A stretch of DNA of 64,000 nucleotides, from contig NZ_CP039249.1 of the NCBI RefSeq assembly GCF_004795835.1, positions 620,001 to 684,000 of the forward strand, written 5' to 3'. The notes beneath the pieces were generated by a model. It was not told the origin of the DNA, searched no databases, and saw only the letters and a program-made list of their open reading frames with translations. Numbering within the stretch: the stretch's first letter is position 1; every line of letters starts with the position of its first letter. Positions 43,757-52,607 of this stretch are shown one piece after another. The position numbers and the translations under genes were made by a program. This DNA is from Sphingomonas sp. PAMC26645 (GTDB taxonomy: Bacteria; Pseudomonadota; Alphaproteobacteria; Sphingomonadales; Sphingomonadaceae).

Positions 43757-43793
43757 ACCTGACACAGGTTAGTCTCCGTATCATAGCGGAGAC
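43757..43793 (+). promoter_or_regulatory. tandem palindromes at the start of the winged-helix gene
   Basis: ACCTG-ACA-CAGGT (43757-43769) is followed by GTCTCCG-TATCATAG-CGGAGAC (43772-43793). The second arm contains the GGAG ribosome-binding site 6 bases before ATG 43798, so a folded transcript would hide it. Either an operator pair or an RNA switch-like hairpin. Confidence 0.45.
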
Positions 43794-43797
43794 CTTG

Positions 43798-44739
43798 ATG
43801 ACCCTATCTGACGGCCCGCCTGACGCGGCGAATTACGACACGGGGATCGACGCGATCCTTATCGCCGGGCCCGGCGCACCGGACCGGCTGGCCGTTGCCC
43901 TTGCCGCGCTGAACGGTCGGATCGTTGCCCGACTCGATTGGCCGGCAGGCTTCGGCGATCATGCGACGCCGCAGGTCATCGTCGTCGAGGCCGGCGGAGT
44001 CGATCCAGCGATAATAGCCGAACACCTGCCAGGTATCGTCGATCAGGCCCTCAGAATGCAGGCGGGACTGGTGGTCGCCCTGGGCGTCGAAGAGATCGAT
44101 GTCGTGGCCGCGGCGACGTTGGGCGGCGGCACGCGGTTGCTGGTCGATCCCACCGTCGGCGATTGCGTGGCTGCGATCGTGGTCGCTGCCGAGGCGGCGC
44201 GTATCCCGGCGGGCGTCTTCGATGTTCACCGCGAGACCGACGGCACGCGGCTCGAGCGACTGAACACCGAGGTCGCGCGGATCGCCGAGGCGCTCGCCCG
44301 ACTGACGCGGGCGGAGATCGAGGGCGACGCACCCGCCGCGCCGATCGTCGGCGACCGCACCAATCGCTACGGCGCACCGCCCGCCTTGATCGAGCCCAGC
44401 GCGGCGGATGTCCGTCGAGCAATCCGCGCGCGCCGATTGCGCGACCAGTTCTTCGGCGCGACATTGTTCGAGGATCCCGGCTGGGACATGCTGCTCGATC
44501 TCTACGCCGCCGAGCTGGAGCGGGGCCGTGTCTCGGTGTCGAGCCTGTGCATCGCGGCGGCAGTCGCGCCGACCACTGCGCTGCGTTGGATCGCGCGGAT
44601 GACCGACACCGGACTGTTCGAACGCCGTCCCGACCTGCTCGACCGACGCCGCGCCTTCATGGTGCTGTCCGATCGCGCGAGCGAGGCGATGCGTGGGTAT
44701 ATCGTGGCCACCAGGGGCGCCGACCTCCGCATTCCGTGA
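43798..44739 (+). CDS. conserved protein with C-terminal MarR-like winged helix
   Basis: Protein of 313 residues. The N-terminal half (~15-170) is an alpha/beta domain with no motif I recognise. The C-terminal part (~205-300) has DPGWDMLLDLYAAELERGRVSV and SLCIAAAVAPTTALRWIARMTDTGLFERRPDLLDRRR, a winged-helix pattern like MarR regulators. Probably a DNA-binding regulator; target unknown. ATG 43798 with GGAG 6 nt upstream is preferred over TTG 43795. Confidence 0.75.
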   Translation: MTLSDGPPDAANYDTGIDAILIAGPGAPDRLAVALAALNGRIVARLDWPAGFGDHATPQVIVVEAGGVDPAIIAEHLPGIVDQALRMQAGLVVALGVEEIDVVAAATLGGGTRLLVDPTVGDCVAAIVVAAEAARIPAGVFDVHRETDGTRLERLNTEVARIAEALARLTRAEIEGDAPAAPIVGDRTNRYGAPPALIEPSAADVRRAIRARRLRDQFFGATLFEDPGWDMLLDLYAAELERGRVSVSSLCIAAAVAPTTALRWIARMTDTGLFERRPDLLDRRRAFMVLSDRASEAMRGYIVATRGADLRIP

Positions 44740-44790
44740 TTTTAGCTTGCCCCAGCCGCCCGGCTTTGGCATCGGACGTCCACCCGAGAG

Positions 44791-44863
44791 GGGCGATTAG
44801 CTCAGTTGGTAGAGCGTCTCGTTTACACCGAGAATGTCGGCGGTTCGAGCCCGTCATTGTCCA
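44791..44863 (+). tRNA. tRNA-Val (UAC anticodon)
   Basis: Cloverleaf: acceptor GGGCGAT/ATTGTCC (with G-U pairs), D-arm AGCTCAGTTGGTAGAGC, anticodon stem TCTCG...CGAGA around TTTACAC with anticodon TAC, T-loop TTCGAGC, discriminator A. CCA is not encoded (CCG follows). No integrated element follows it. Confidence 0.95.
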
Positions 44864-44880
44864 CCGTTATCCGCCATCTT

Positions 44881-45441
44881 CTATAGTTCTCGGACTAACC
44901 GTATCGCGACTGCAATCCAGGCGGGGTGGGCGATGCTCAGCGACTGCGTGCCGGTGCCCGGTGGCAGGACGGTGACGTCGCCGTTGCATTGCGTGAGCCG
45001 TCCGAACGCGAACTTTCCTGCCGCTTGCGGGACGAGGACGTCGCGGTTGAGGGCGGTTGCGAAGTTTTGGGGAGCGAGGATCGCCGCCCAGATTACGTCG
45101 CCTGTGCGGTAGTCGCCGATGCCGTTCGCGACTGTTATTGCGATCTGGCCGGGTGCGACCTGGGGCGGTGGTACGGTCGTGGTTCGGCGGGGAGCGTGGG
45201 CTCCGCGGCTGTCGAGTATTGCGGCGACTGGCAGGTCCTTACGGTCCGGCAGTGTCACAAGATCGCTCGCCTCTACGCCCAGTGCCGCCGCGATCCGGTT
45301 GAGCCAGCCGATCGAGACGGTGCGCGTCCCGGTCTCCAGCCGCCCGATGGTCTGCGCGGTTGTGGGGGGATCGCAGCGCCTGGCGACCTCCTCCAGCGTC
45401 AGTCTCTTGGCACGCCGGACGTCGCGAATGGCGGTGATCAT
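44881..45441 (-). CDS. XRE-family transcriptional regulator
   Basis: Protein of 186 residues with an N-terminal Cro/C1 HTH (AIRDVRRAKRLTLEEVARRCDPPTTAQTIGRLETGTR, ~4-45) and a C-terminal half with a strand-rich pattern (GDVIWAAILAP) that may be a ligand or S24-like domain, without a visible protease dyad. Divergent from the DUF6456 gene, with palindromes in the gap. Target unknown. Confidence 0.85.
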   Translation of the reverse strand: MITAIRDVRRAKRLTLEEVARRCDPPTTAQTIGRLETGTRTVSIGWLNRIAAALGVEASDLVTLPDRKDLPVAAILDSRGAHAPRRTTTVPPPQVAPGQIAITVANGIGDYRTGDVIWAAILAPQNFATALNRDVLVPQAAGKFAFGRLTQCNGDVTVLPPGTGTQSLSIAHPAWIAVAIRLVREL

Positions 45442-45442
45442 C

Positions 45443-45466
45443 GAACGGTTCCAAACCAGATAGGTT
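45443..45466. promoter_or_regulatory. alternating GGTT/AACC palindromes in XRE-DUF6456 gap
   Basis: GAAC-G-GTTC (45443-45451) is directly before the XRE start, and GGTT-N3-AACC and AACC-N5-GGTT overlap it. A plausible autoregulatory site; unproven. Confidence 0.4.
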
Positions 45467-45493
45467 ATTCTCCTGTCCTACAACCGTGCGGAT

Positions 45494-45991
45494 ATGGCAA
45501 CCGCCAAGCGCAACGGGAGATGGCGGATGCGCGAACTGGTAGAGCGGACGATCGATTCGGAGGGTGTTCCACAGCAGGCCGGCATGCGTCGCGGTCGTAC
45601 GGTCACCGTGAACCTCGCCGAGTCGCCGCTCGGGTGGCTGCGGTCGCGCGCGTTGATCGACGCGACGCAGTTCGCGGCGGGGGAGCGGCTACGCGCGGAT
45701 TACGAACGTGCGTCGATCGCGCCCAGCGTGACGATGCGCTGGGTCGAGCGAGTCGATGGCGGTGGCGGTGACGGGTTCGATCCGACGTCGGCGCAGATCG
45801 CGGCGAAGCGTCGGTTCGACGCGGCGCTGGCGGCGGCGGGGCCTGGGCTGGCGGATATCCTTTGGCGTGTGGTCTGTGCTGGGGAGGGGCTGCCGGTGGC
45901 GGAGAAGGCGTTGCAGTGGCCGGCACGCGCGGGGCGGGTCGTACTGACGCTCGCACTCGATCGGTTAGCCGCGCATTACGGGATCGGTTAG
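45494..45991 (+). CDS. DUF6456 domain-containing protein
   Basis: Protein of 165 residues; the stretch ESPLGWLRSRALIDATQFAAGERLRADYERASIAPSVTMRW is the DUF6456 signature found in alphaproteobacterial regulators, often with an HTH part. Here the C-terminal helices (GPGLADILWRVVCAGEGLPVAEKAL) look like a helical DNA-binding or dimer domain. Function undefined. Confidence 0.85.
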   Translation: MATAKRNGRWRMRELVERTIDSEGVPQQAGMRRGRTVTVNLAESPLGWLRSRALIDATQFAAGERLRADYERASIAPSVTMRWVERVDGGGGDGFDPTSAQIAAKRRFDAALAAAGPGLADILWRVVCAGEGLPVAEKALQWPARAGRVVLTLALDRLAAHYGIG

Positions 45992-46030
45992 GCGCTCGCA
46001 TTGGTGCGCGGGCGGGACTAAGTGGCAGGC

Positions 46031-46969
46031 ATGCGCTTCGACCTCATCAAATGCCACGGTTCCGGTAATGATTTTCCGCTGATCGATGCACGCGCGTCGA
46101 CGCTTGGCGATGCGGCTTGGGCGGCCGTCGCGCGAGCGCTGGCGGATCGCGAGGGGCCGGTTGGTGGCGACGGGCTCCTGCTGTTGACGGGCGGCGATGA
46201 CACCCATGCGTTCGGGATGCGAATGTTCAATTCGGATGGTAGCGAGTCGGAGACGTGTCTTAACGGCCTGCGCTGCGTCGCGCGTGCTGGGTTCGCGGCC
46301 ACGGAATCCGAGTCCGCGTCGGCGCTGCTGAAAACCAGCGACGCGGCCGTCGAGCGCGATGCCGATATTGCCGATGGCGTGTTCACCGTGCGCGAGATCG
46401 CTGGCCCCGCGTCTCTGGATATCGAGGCGTGGCCGATGGCGGTCGGAACCGATCGCATCGTCGATACGCCGATCGCGAATCTGCCGACGGACCGCGCCTT
46501 TACGGCGGTGGCGATGCCGAACCCGCATCTCGTGACGTTCGTGGATGCCATCGACGAAGCCGAACTCGTCCGCGTCGGCGAAGCCTGCGAGGCCGCCCCC
46601 GACTGGCTGCCCAACCGCGCGAACGTCAGTTTCGTCGAGGTCCGTGGCCGCGACCTGTTCGTGCGGACGTTCGAGCGCGGCGTCGGGCTGACCGACAGTT
46701 GTGGCAGCGCGATGGCGGCGTCGACCTATGCCGCGTGCCTGACCGGGCGAATCGCATACGACACGCCGGCCACTGTCTTCAACAAGGGCGGGCTGGTCCG
46801 TGCCAAGGCGAACGAGGCGGCGATGGTGACGCTGTCGGGCAATGCGACGTTCGAATGGACGGGCTCGGTCGAGGTCGATCTCGACACGGCGACCGCGGGC
46901 GACCTGGTCGTCACGCGGCGGCATGACGATGAGATCGCGGCCTGGGCGGGGCTTCTCGCGGCGATCTGA
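46031..46969 (+). CDS. diaminopimelate epimerase-family protein (DapF-like, divergent)
   Basis: Two-domain pyridoxal-independent epimerase fold, 312 residues. Begins MRFDLIKCHGSGNDFPLIDAR. The two catalytic cysteines are placed as in DapF, Cys76 in SETCLNG and Cys224 in LTDSCGSAM, but canonical DapF has CGNG and ACGTG there. The protein is also longer than usual (~270-280). It may be the meso-diaminopimelate enzyme or a paralogue acting on another amino acid. GTG 46022 is an alternative start. Confidence 0.75.
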   Translation: MRFDLIKCHGSGNDFPLIDARASTLGDAAWAAVARALADREGPVGGDGLLLLTGGDDTHAFGMRMFNSDGSESETCLNGLRCVARAGFAATESESASALLKTSDAAVERDADIADGVFTVREIAGPASLDIEAWPMAVGTDRIVDTPIANLPTDRAFTAVAMPNPHLVTFVDAIDEAELVRVGEACEAAPDWLPNRANVSFVEVRGRDLFVRTFERGVGLTDSCGSAMAASTYAACLTGRIAYDTPATVFNKGGLVRAKANEAAMVTLSGNATFEWTGSVEVDLDTATAGDLVVTRRHDDEIAAWAGLLAAI

Positions 46970-47052
46970 ACGCCGGCTGCGTCCTTATCCCGGCGGGCGC
47001 GTATCTCCCCGCAGTGGCGCCGCACACAGGCTCCGCACGCAGGAGAGAAGCC

Positions 47053-47607
47053 ATGAACCACTTCATTCGTACCGCGATCGTCGCGGCCGCCGTTGCCGTC
47101 AGCGGCAGCGCCATCGTCGCAGCCCAGACCAACCCGATGGTCGGCGGCGCCGCGATGTATCCGACAAAGACGATCGTCGAGAACGCGGTCAATTCGAAGG
47201 ATCACACGACGCTGGTCGCCGCGGTCAAGGCCGCCGGCCTGGTCGAGACGCTGTCGGGCCCGGGTCCGTTCACCGTGTTCGCGCCGACCAACGCCGCATT
47301 CAAGAAGCTGCCGGCCGGCACCGTCGACACGCTGCTCAAGCCCGAGAACAAAGCGCAACTCGCCAGCGTCCTGACCTATCACGTCGTCCCCGGCACGATC
47401 ACCGCCGCCGACATCGCCGCCAAGGCGAAGGCGAACGGCGGCACCGCGACCTACACGACCGTGCAGGGCGAGCCGCTGATGTTCAAGAAGGTCGGCACCG
47501 GCTGGGGCATCATGGACGGCAAGGGCCACAAGGGCCGGATCACGATCGCCAACGTCATGCAGTCGAACGGCGTGATCCACGTCGTCGACACGGTGATGCT
47601 GCCGTAA
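47053..47607 (+). CDS. secreted fasciclin (FAS1) domain protein
   Basis: Exported protein of 184 residues: signal peptide MNHFIRTAIVAAAVAVSGSAIVAAQ, then one FAS1 domain with the H1 motif GPFTVFAPTNAAF, YHVVPG and the end NGVIHVVDTVMLP. FAS1 proteins are adhesion or surface proteins. AGGAGAG lies 6-12 nt before ATG. A hairpin terminator follows. Confidence 0.93.
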   Translation: MNHFIRTAIVAAAVAVSGSAIVAAQTNPMVGGAAMYPTKTIVENAVNSKDHTTLVAAVKAAGLVETLSGPGPFTVFAPTNAAFKKLPAGTVDTLLKPENKAQLASVLTYHVVPGTITAADIAAKAKANGGTATYTTVQGEPLMFKKVGTGWGIMDGKGHKGRITIANVMQSNGVIHVVDTVMLP

Positions 47608-47627
47608 TCGGCGATTCCGCGAGATAG

Positions 47628-47657
47628 CTGCCTCGCTTTCCCCCTGCGAGGTAGTTT
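47628..47657 (+). terminator. terminator of the fasciclin gene
   Basis: Nine-pair stem CTGCCTCGC / GCGAGGTAG (one G-U) around a 9-base loop, followed by TTT, 20 bases after the stop. Confidence 0.6.
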
Positions 47658-47723
47658 GCGTCGAGCCCGTTGCCGAAAGGTGGCGGGCCCGATTGCGTTA
47701 GGGGGCTTTGTAGTCTCGACCCA

Positions 47724-47805
47724 CGTCATCCTGACGAAAGTCAGGACCCAGGGTAACAAGCGCTGCCCCTAGTGGCTCTGGGTCCTGACTTTCGTCAGGA
47801 TGACG
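47724..47805. repeat. palindromic intergenic repeat, family C copy 2
   Basis: Arms CGTCATCCTGACGAAAGTC and the inverse; nested hairpins CCTGAC-GAAA-GTCAGG followed by ACCCAG. Lies between the fasciclin and convergent nucleoside transporter genes. Nearly identical in the arms to 7624-7708, different in the centre. Confidence 0.9.
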
Positions 47806-47817
47806 GATGGGCGGGAT

Positions 47818-49083
47818 TCAGCCGATCAGCAGGCCCGCGAGCGCGGCCGACATCAGGTTTGCAAGGCTCCCCGCGGCGAGAGCGCGAAGGCCCAGCTTGG
47901 CGATCATCGGACGCTGGTTCGGCGCCAGGCTGCCGGTCACCGCCATCTGGATCGCGATCGATGAGAAGTTCGCGAAGCCGCAGAGCGAGAAGGTGATGAC
48001 CGCGATCGTCCGCGGGCTAAGCCCCTGCTGCGTACCGAGCGAGATGTAGGCGACGAATTCGTTCAGCACGATCTTTTGCCCGAACAGCCCGCCGGCGATC
48101 CCCGCCTCGCTCCACGGCACGTTCAGCAGGAACATGATCGGCGCGAAGACATAGCCGAGCAGCCCCTGGAAGCTGAGGCCGGGCAGCCCGATCATGTTGC
48201 CGAGCCCGCCGAGCAGGCCATTCGCGAGCGCCACTAGCGCGACGAACGCCAGCACCATCGCGCCGACCGCGACGGCCAGACGTACACCGGTCTGCGCGCC
48301 CTGGGCTGCGGCCATGATCAGATTGGCGGGCCTTTCCTCGTCGTGCGTCGCCTGCGGCATCGGTTCGCCCGCCGACGATTCGCCGGGCAGGTCGCCGAGC
48401 GCGAGTTCGCCTTCTGGCGGCGTGACGCGGTCGGGCATGATGATCTTCGCCATCAGGATGCCGCCCGGCGCCGCCATGAAGCTCGCTGCCAGCAGATAAT
48501 CGATACGGATCCCCATCGACGCATACGCCGCGAGGATCGTGCCCGCGACACCGGCCATGCCGCTGGTCATTACGGTGAAAAGCTGCGCCGGGGTGAGCCC
48601 CGCCAGATACGGCCGGATGACGAGCGGCGATTCGCTCTGGCCGACGAAGATGTTCGCCGCCGCGCAGAGTGATTCGACCTTCGACACGCCGATAACCTTC
48701 TCGATCCCGCCGCCGACCCAGCGCACCACGAACTGCATGATGCCGAGATAATAGAGGATCGAGACGAGGCTGGCGAAGAAGATGATCACCGGCAGCGCGG
48801 CGATCGCGAAACTCTGGCCGCCGATCTCGGGAGTCGCCATCTTGCCGAACAAGAATTCGGTGCCCTTCTGCGAATAGCCGAGCAAATTGGCGACCCCGCC
48901 GGACATCTCGCCGAGCACGACCTTGCCGAAGCTGGAATACAGCACGAGGACGGCGATCCCGGCCTGCAATGCGAACGCGGCGCCGACGATACGCAGGCGG
49001 ATCGCGCGGCGGTCGCTCGACAACAGCACGGCAATGCCCAGGATGACGGCGATGCCCGCCAAACCGATGAAGAGTCTTTCCAT
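47818..49083 (-). CDS. NupC-type concentrative nucleoside transporter (CNT family)
   Basis: Inner-membrane nucleoside/cation symporter of 421 residues, about ten helices. CNT signatures: GGQSFAIAALPVIIFFASLVSILYYLG, AANIFVGQSESPLVIRPYL and the late LNEFVAYISLGTQQG. Diverges from the queuosine-precursor transporter gene across 145 bp without an obvious riboswitch. Confidence 0.93.
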   Translation of the reverse strand: MERLFIGLAGIAVILGIAVLLSSDRRAIRLRIVGAAFALQAGIAVLVLYSSFGKVVLGEMSGGVANLLGYSQKGTEFLFGKMATPEIGGQSFAIAALPVIIFFASLVSILYYLGIMQFVVRWVGGGIEKVIGVSKVESLCAAANIFVGQSESPLVIRPYLAGLTPAQLFTVMTSGMAGVAGTILAAYASMGIRIDYLLAASFMAAPGGILMAKIIMPDRVTPPEGELALGDLPGESSAGEPMPQATHDEERPANLIMAAAQGAQTGVRLAVAVGAMVLAFVALVALANGLLGGLGNMIGLPGLSFQGLLGYVFAPIMFLLNVPWSEAGIAGGLFGQKIVLNEFVAYISLGTQQGLSPRTIAVITFSLCGFANFSSIAIQMAVTGSLAPNQRPMIAKLGLRALAAGSLANLMSAALAGLLIG

Positions 49084-49228
49084 GGACGCCCTGCGTTTTC
49101 TTGCGATGACACGCGCCGCCCCCCGGCCGCGCAGGCGACCGACATGACACGCGAGCGCCGCGCTCGCCAGTTATTTGAAGCGCGCTAGTCATTTGACGGC
49201 GCGCGCGTTTTCGCTAGCGTCCCGCGCG

Positions 49229-49876
49229 ATGGATAAGTTGCCCCCCGCGTTCCCGCGTTCGCTCTTCGTTTTCTCGGTCCTGTACGGCGGCATGGTGTGC
49301 ATCGCCGGCGTGCTGGGGGTGAAACAGGTAGCGCTCGGCCCGCTCGCGGTCGAGGCGGGGATCTTCGGGTTCTTGTTGCTGGTGGTGTTGAGCAGCGCGA
49401 TCGCCGAGCTGCACGGCCAGAAGACTGCGACGTTCCTTGTGCGCCTGGGGTTCATCCCGCTGCTGGTGTCGGCGGCGCTGATCCACCTCGTGCTCGCGCT
49501 GCCGCACGATCCGGGGATGTACCCGCCCGCAGTCGACGCGTTTCCCGTCGTCGTCGGCCAAAGTTCGCGGATGATGATCGCGGGGTTGATCTCCTACGGG
49601 ATTTCGCAGACGCTCAACGTGCTGATCTTCTCGAAGCTGTCGGGACAGGTCGGCAGCGGCGACGGCAAGCTGGTGTGGCTGCGCGGCATGATCGCGAGCA
49701 TCATCTCGCAGATCATCGACACCATTTTGTTCATCACCATCTCGTTCCTCGGCGAACGGCCGATCGTCGCGTTGATGGAGGGGCAGATGCTCACGAAGGT
49801 CGTGCTGTCGATCGTGCTGGTACCGTTCATGATCACCTTCTTCGTGAAGCTGGGACGGCGGCTGGACCGGGTCTGA
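49229..49876 (+). CDS. queuosine precursor transporter (YhhQ/VUT family)
   Basis: Membrane protein of 215 residues with six or so helices; VLSSAIAELHGQKTATFLVRLGF and LRGMIASIISQIIDTILFITISFLG are the YhhQ family segments. Members import queuine or preQ bases. No Shine-Dalgarno is evident before ATG 49229. Confidence 0.9.
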   Translation: MDKLPPAFPRSLFVFSVLYGGMVCIAGVLGVKQVALGPLAVEAGIFGFLLLVVLSSAIAELHGQKTATFLVRLGFIPLLVSAALIHLVLALPHDPGMYPPAVDAFPVVVGQSSRMMIAGLISYGISQTLNVLIFSKLSGQVGSGDGKLVWLRGMIASIISQIIDTILFITISFLGERPIVALMEGQMLTKVVLSIVLVPFMITFFVKLGRRLDRV

Positions 49877-49880
49877 CCTC

Positions 49881-49938
49881 GTTGTTTCCCCGCGAAGGCG
49901 GGGACCCAGTCTGGGCTCCCGCCTTCGCGGGAGAACAA
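49881..49938. repeat. palindromic intergenic repeat, family D copy 2
   Basis: Compact copy: TTGTTTCCCCGCGAAGGCGG, CCCAG-T-CTGGG in the centre and the inverted CTCCCGC-GAAG-GCGGGAG arm. The two hairpins differ at paired positions. It follows the yhhQ stop by 4 bases and may end that transcript. Confidence 0.88.
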
Positions 49939-49998
49939 GGAAGCGGGGACCGCGGTCCGCGTCTTTCGCTCCCTCACCCAACTGGCTAAGGGATCGGC

Positions 49999-50916
49999 AT
50001 GACCGATCACACGCCCGATCCCGCCCTGCTCGCCAAGGCGGAAACGCTCACCGAGGCGCTGCCGTACCTGCAGCGCTATGCCGGCAAGACGTTCGTCGTG
50101 AAATATGGCGGCCACGCGATGGGCGATCCCGAATTGCAGCGCGATTTCGCCGAGGATATGGTGCTGTTGAAGGCGGTCGGGATCAACCCGGTGGTCGTCC
50201 ACGGCGGCGGCCCGCAGATCGGGGCGATGCTCAAGCGTCTCGGCGTCGAATCGCGCTTCGTCGACGGCCTGCGCGTCACCGATGCCGAGACCGCGCAGAT
50301 CGCCGAAATGGTTCTCGCCGGCTCGATCAACAAGGAAATCGTCGGCTGGATCGGCCAGGCGGGCGGCCGCGCGGTCGGCATCTCGGGCAAGGACGCCGGC
50401 CTCGTCCTCGCGCAGAAAGTGGGCCACGGCCGCGAGCCGGACAAGCTCCAGGGGATCGAGCGGCACGTCGACCTGGGCTTCGTCGGCGAGCCGATCGCGG
50501 TCGACCGGACGATCCTCGACACGCTGATCGCCGCCGACATCATCCCGGTGATCGCGCCGATCGGCATCGGTGCGGACGGCCACACATACAACATCAACGC
50601 CGACACGATGGCGGGCGCGATTGCCGCCGCGATGGGCGCGGCGCGGTTTTTCCTGCTGACCGATATCGTCGGCGTGCTCGACAAGCAGGGTGAGCTGCTG
50701 ACCGACCTCGATCCGGCGCGGATCGCCGAACTCCGCGCCGATGGCACGGTGACAGGCGGCATGATCCCAAAGCTCGACACCTGCGTCGCGGCGGTCGAAT
50801 CGGGCGTCGATGCCGCGGTGATCATCGACGGCCGCGTGCCGCACGCGATGCTGCTGGAGATCTTCACCAAGCAGGGGGCGGGGACGCTGGTGAGCGCCAA
50901 CGGGCGCTCGCGGTAA
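49999..50916 (+). CDS. argB: acetylglutamate kinase
   Basis: Arginine biosynthesis, second step: phosphorylates N-acetylglutamate. 305 residues with KYGGHAM (35-41), [10 protein letters not shown], the substrate motif [11 protein letters not shown] and [12 protein letters not shown]. The Lys-rich and Asp-rich kinase residues are present. Followed by a family C repeat. Confidence 0.97.
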   Translation: MTDHTPDPALLAKAETLTEALPYLQRYAGKTFVVKYGGHAMGDPELQRDFAEDMVLLKAVGINPVVVHGGGPQIGAMLKRLGVESRFVDGLRVTDAETAQIAEMVLAGSINKEIVGWIGQAGGRAVGISGKDAGLVLAQKVGHGREPDKLQGIERHVDLGFVGEPIAVDRTILDTLIAADIIPVIAPIGIGADGHTYNINADTMAGAIAAAMGAARFFLLTDIVGVLDKQGELLTDLDPARIAELRADGTVTGGMIPKLDTCVAAVESGVDAAVIIDGRVPHAMLLEIFTKQGAGTLVSANGRSR

Positions 50917-50935
50917 AGGGGGTAGCCTCTCACGC

Positions 50936-51019
50936 CCGTCATCCTGACGAAAGTCAGGATCCAGAGCCACTAGGGTAACGCCTGTGGCTCTGGATCCTGG
51001 GTCAAGCCCAGGATGACGG
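50936..51019. repeat. palindromic intergenic repeat, family C copy 3
   Basis: Left arm hairpin CCTGAC-GAAA-GTCAGG, right arm hairpin on the other strand CCTGGG-CTTGA-CCCAGG: different bases, same pairing. Both continue ATCCAGAGCCAC. Lies between argB and yggT. Confidence 0.9.
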
Positions 51020-51124
51020 GGGTTGGGAAGGCGAATCACCGGGCGCACACCTCCCGACACCACAGGGCTTCTCGTTCTCCCCCCGCCACCTTATATCGGC
51101 AATACACCAGCGGAGACCTACGCC

Positions 51125-51427
51125 TTGATCGCCCTTCTTCAGATCGTCCAGTTGCTGCTCACCGTCATCTGGTGGATCATCGTCGTGCAGGCGATCCTGT
51201 CGTGGCTGATCGCGTTCAACGTCATCAACACGCACAGCGATTTCGTCCGCACGGTGTGGACCGCGCTGCAACGGATGACCGAGCCGATGTATCGTCCGAT
51301 CCGTCGCGTGCTCCCCGATTTCGGTGCGCTGGACCTGTCGCCGCTGGTCGTGCTGCTGATTCTCTATATCTTCAGCAACATCGTCATTCCGAACATCGCG
51401 CAGAACTATCTCGTCGCAACCTATTGA
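51125..51427 (+). CDS. YggT family membrane protein
   Basis: Inner-membrane protein of 100 residues with two hydrophobic stretches; TVIWWIIVVQAILSWL, TEPMYRPIRRVLPDFG and LDLSPLVVLLILYIF are typical YggT. TTG 51125 has GGAG about 9 nt upstream. Linked to osmotic tolerance or cell-envelope functions in other bacteria. Start of a four-gene overlapping run. Confidence 0.87.
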   Translation: MIALLQIVQLLLTVIWWIIVVQAILSWLIAFNVINTHSDFVRTVWTALQRMTEPMYRPIRRVLPDFGALDLSPLVVLLILYIFSNIVIPNIAQNYLVATY

Positions 51428-51735
51428 GCGAGAGGGCGGCTTGGCGGGCGTTGGCTGACGGCTTGGCGATCGTTGTTCGAGTGACACCGCGTGGTGGCCG
51501 CGATGCGCTTACCGCCGGGACCGATGAGCATTTCGCGGCGCGATTGGCGGCGGCGCCGGTAGATGGTGCCGCGAATGCTGGGTTGGTGGCGCTCGTTGCC
51601 AAGACATTCGGGGTGCCCAAGCGCGCGGTGACGATCGTCGCCGGCGAAACCTCGCGACTGAAGCGCCTGCACATCGCCGGCGACGTCGCTACGCTGGCGG
51701 AAATCGCGTCCGCGCTCTATGGGCCGCGGGCATGA
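51424..51735 (+). CDS. DUF167 (YggU) family protein
   Basis: Small protein of 103 residues with [12 protein letters not shown] and [42 protein letters not shown], the DUF167 signature. It starts at a TTG overlapping the yggT stop (TTGA). yggT-yggU pairing is common. Function unknown. Overlaps folD by 4 nt. Confidence 0.88.
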   Translation: MSERAAWRALADGLAIVVRVTPRGGRDALTAGTDEHFAARLAAAPVDGAANAGLVALVAKTFGVPKRAVTIVAGETSRLKRLHIAGDVATLAEIASALYGPRA

Positions 51736-52607
51736 GCGCGACCATCATCGACGGCAAGGCCTTCGCCGCCGGCCTCCGGGCCCGTATCGCAGACGGCGTC
51801 ACCGCCTTTCGGGCGCAGGCGGGCCGCGCGCCCGGGCTGGCTGTGGTGCTGGTCGGCGAGGATCCCGCCTCCAACGTCTATGTCCGGTCGAAGGGCAGGG
51901 CGACGCGCGAGGCCGGGATGGAGAGCATCGAGCACCGGCTCCCCGCCGACGTGCCCGCCGAAGAGCTGCTCGCGCTGGTCGCGACGCTCAATGCCGATCC
52001 GACGATCGACGGCATCCTGGTCCAGTTGCCTCTGCCAAAGCATATCGACGAGCAGGCGGTCATTTCCGCGATCGATCCGGACAAGGACGTCGATGGCTTC
52101 CACCCGATCAACGCGGGGCGGCTCGCGACGGGCTTGCCCGGGTTCGTGCCGTGCACGCCGCTCGGCTGCGTCATGCTGTTGAAGAGCGTGTTGCCGAGCT
52201 TGAGCGGGCTCGAGGCGGTGGTTGTTGGGCGTTCCAACATCGTCGGCAAGCCCATGGCGCAATTGCTGCTCCGCGAGAGCTGCACCGTCACCGTCGTCCA
52301 TAGCCGCACGAAGGACGTGCCCGCGCATATTGGTCGCGCGAACATCGTCATTGCTGCGGTCGGTATTCCGCAGATGATCAAGGGCGACTGGCTCAAGCCC
52401 GGCGCAACCGTCATCGACGTCGGTATCAACCGTACCGATGCCGGCCTCGTCGGCGACGTCGATTTCGCCAGCGCAGTCGAGGTTGCGGGTGCGATCACGC
52501 CGGTGCCGGGGGGCGTCGGGCCGATGACCATCGCCTGCCTACTGCGCAACACCTTGGTCTCCGCTGGCCGACGCGAAGGCGTTGCGATCGATGAGGCAAG
52601 CCTGTGA
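51732..52607 (+). CDS. folD: methylenetetrahydrofolate dehydrogenase / cyclohydrolase FolD
   Basis: Bifunctional one-carbon enzyme of 291 residues interconverting methylene-, methenyl- and formyl-tetrahydrofolate. Signatures: [14 protein letters not shown] with the catalytic Lys, [13 protein letters not shown] and [34 protein letters not shown] overlaps the DUF167 stop (ATGA), and its stop overlaps marC (GTGA). Confidence 0.97.
   Translation: MSATIIDGKAFAAGLRARIADGVTAFRAQAGRAPGLAVVLVGEDPASNVYVRSKGRATREAGMESIEHRLPADVPAEELLALVATLNADPTIDGILVQLPLPKHIDEQAVISAIDPDKDVDGFHPINAGRLATGLPGFVPCTPLGCVMLLKSVLPSLSGLEAVVVGRSNIVGKPMAQLLLRESCTVTVVHSRTKDVPAHIGRANIVIAAVGIPQMIKGDWLKPGATVIDVGINRTDAGLVGDVDFASAVEVAGAITPVPGGVGPMTIACLLRNTLVSAGRREGVAIDEASL

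Noticed and set aside
44791..44863. tRNA-Val as an integration site for a genomic island
   Set aside because: No integrase, no repeated tRNA 3' end and no boundary of foreign genes downstream.
49084..49228. preQ1 riboswitch before the YhhQ transporter
   Set aside because: No compact pseudoknot pattern could be recognised in the 145-bp gap.
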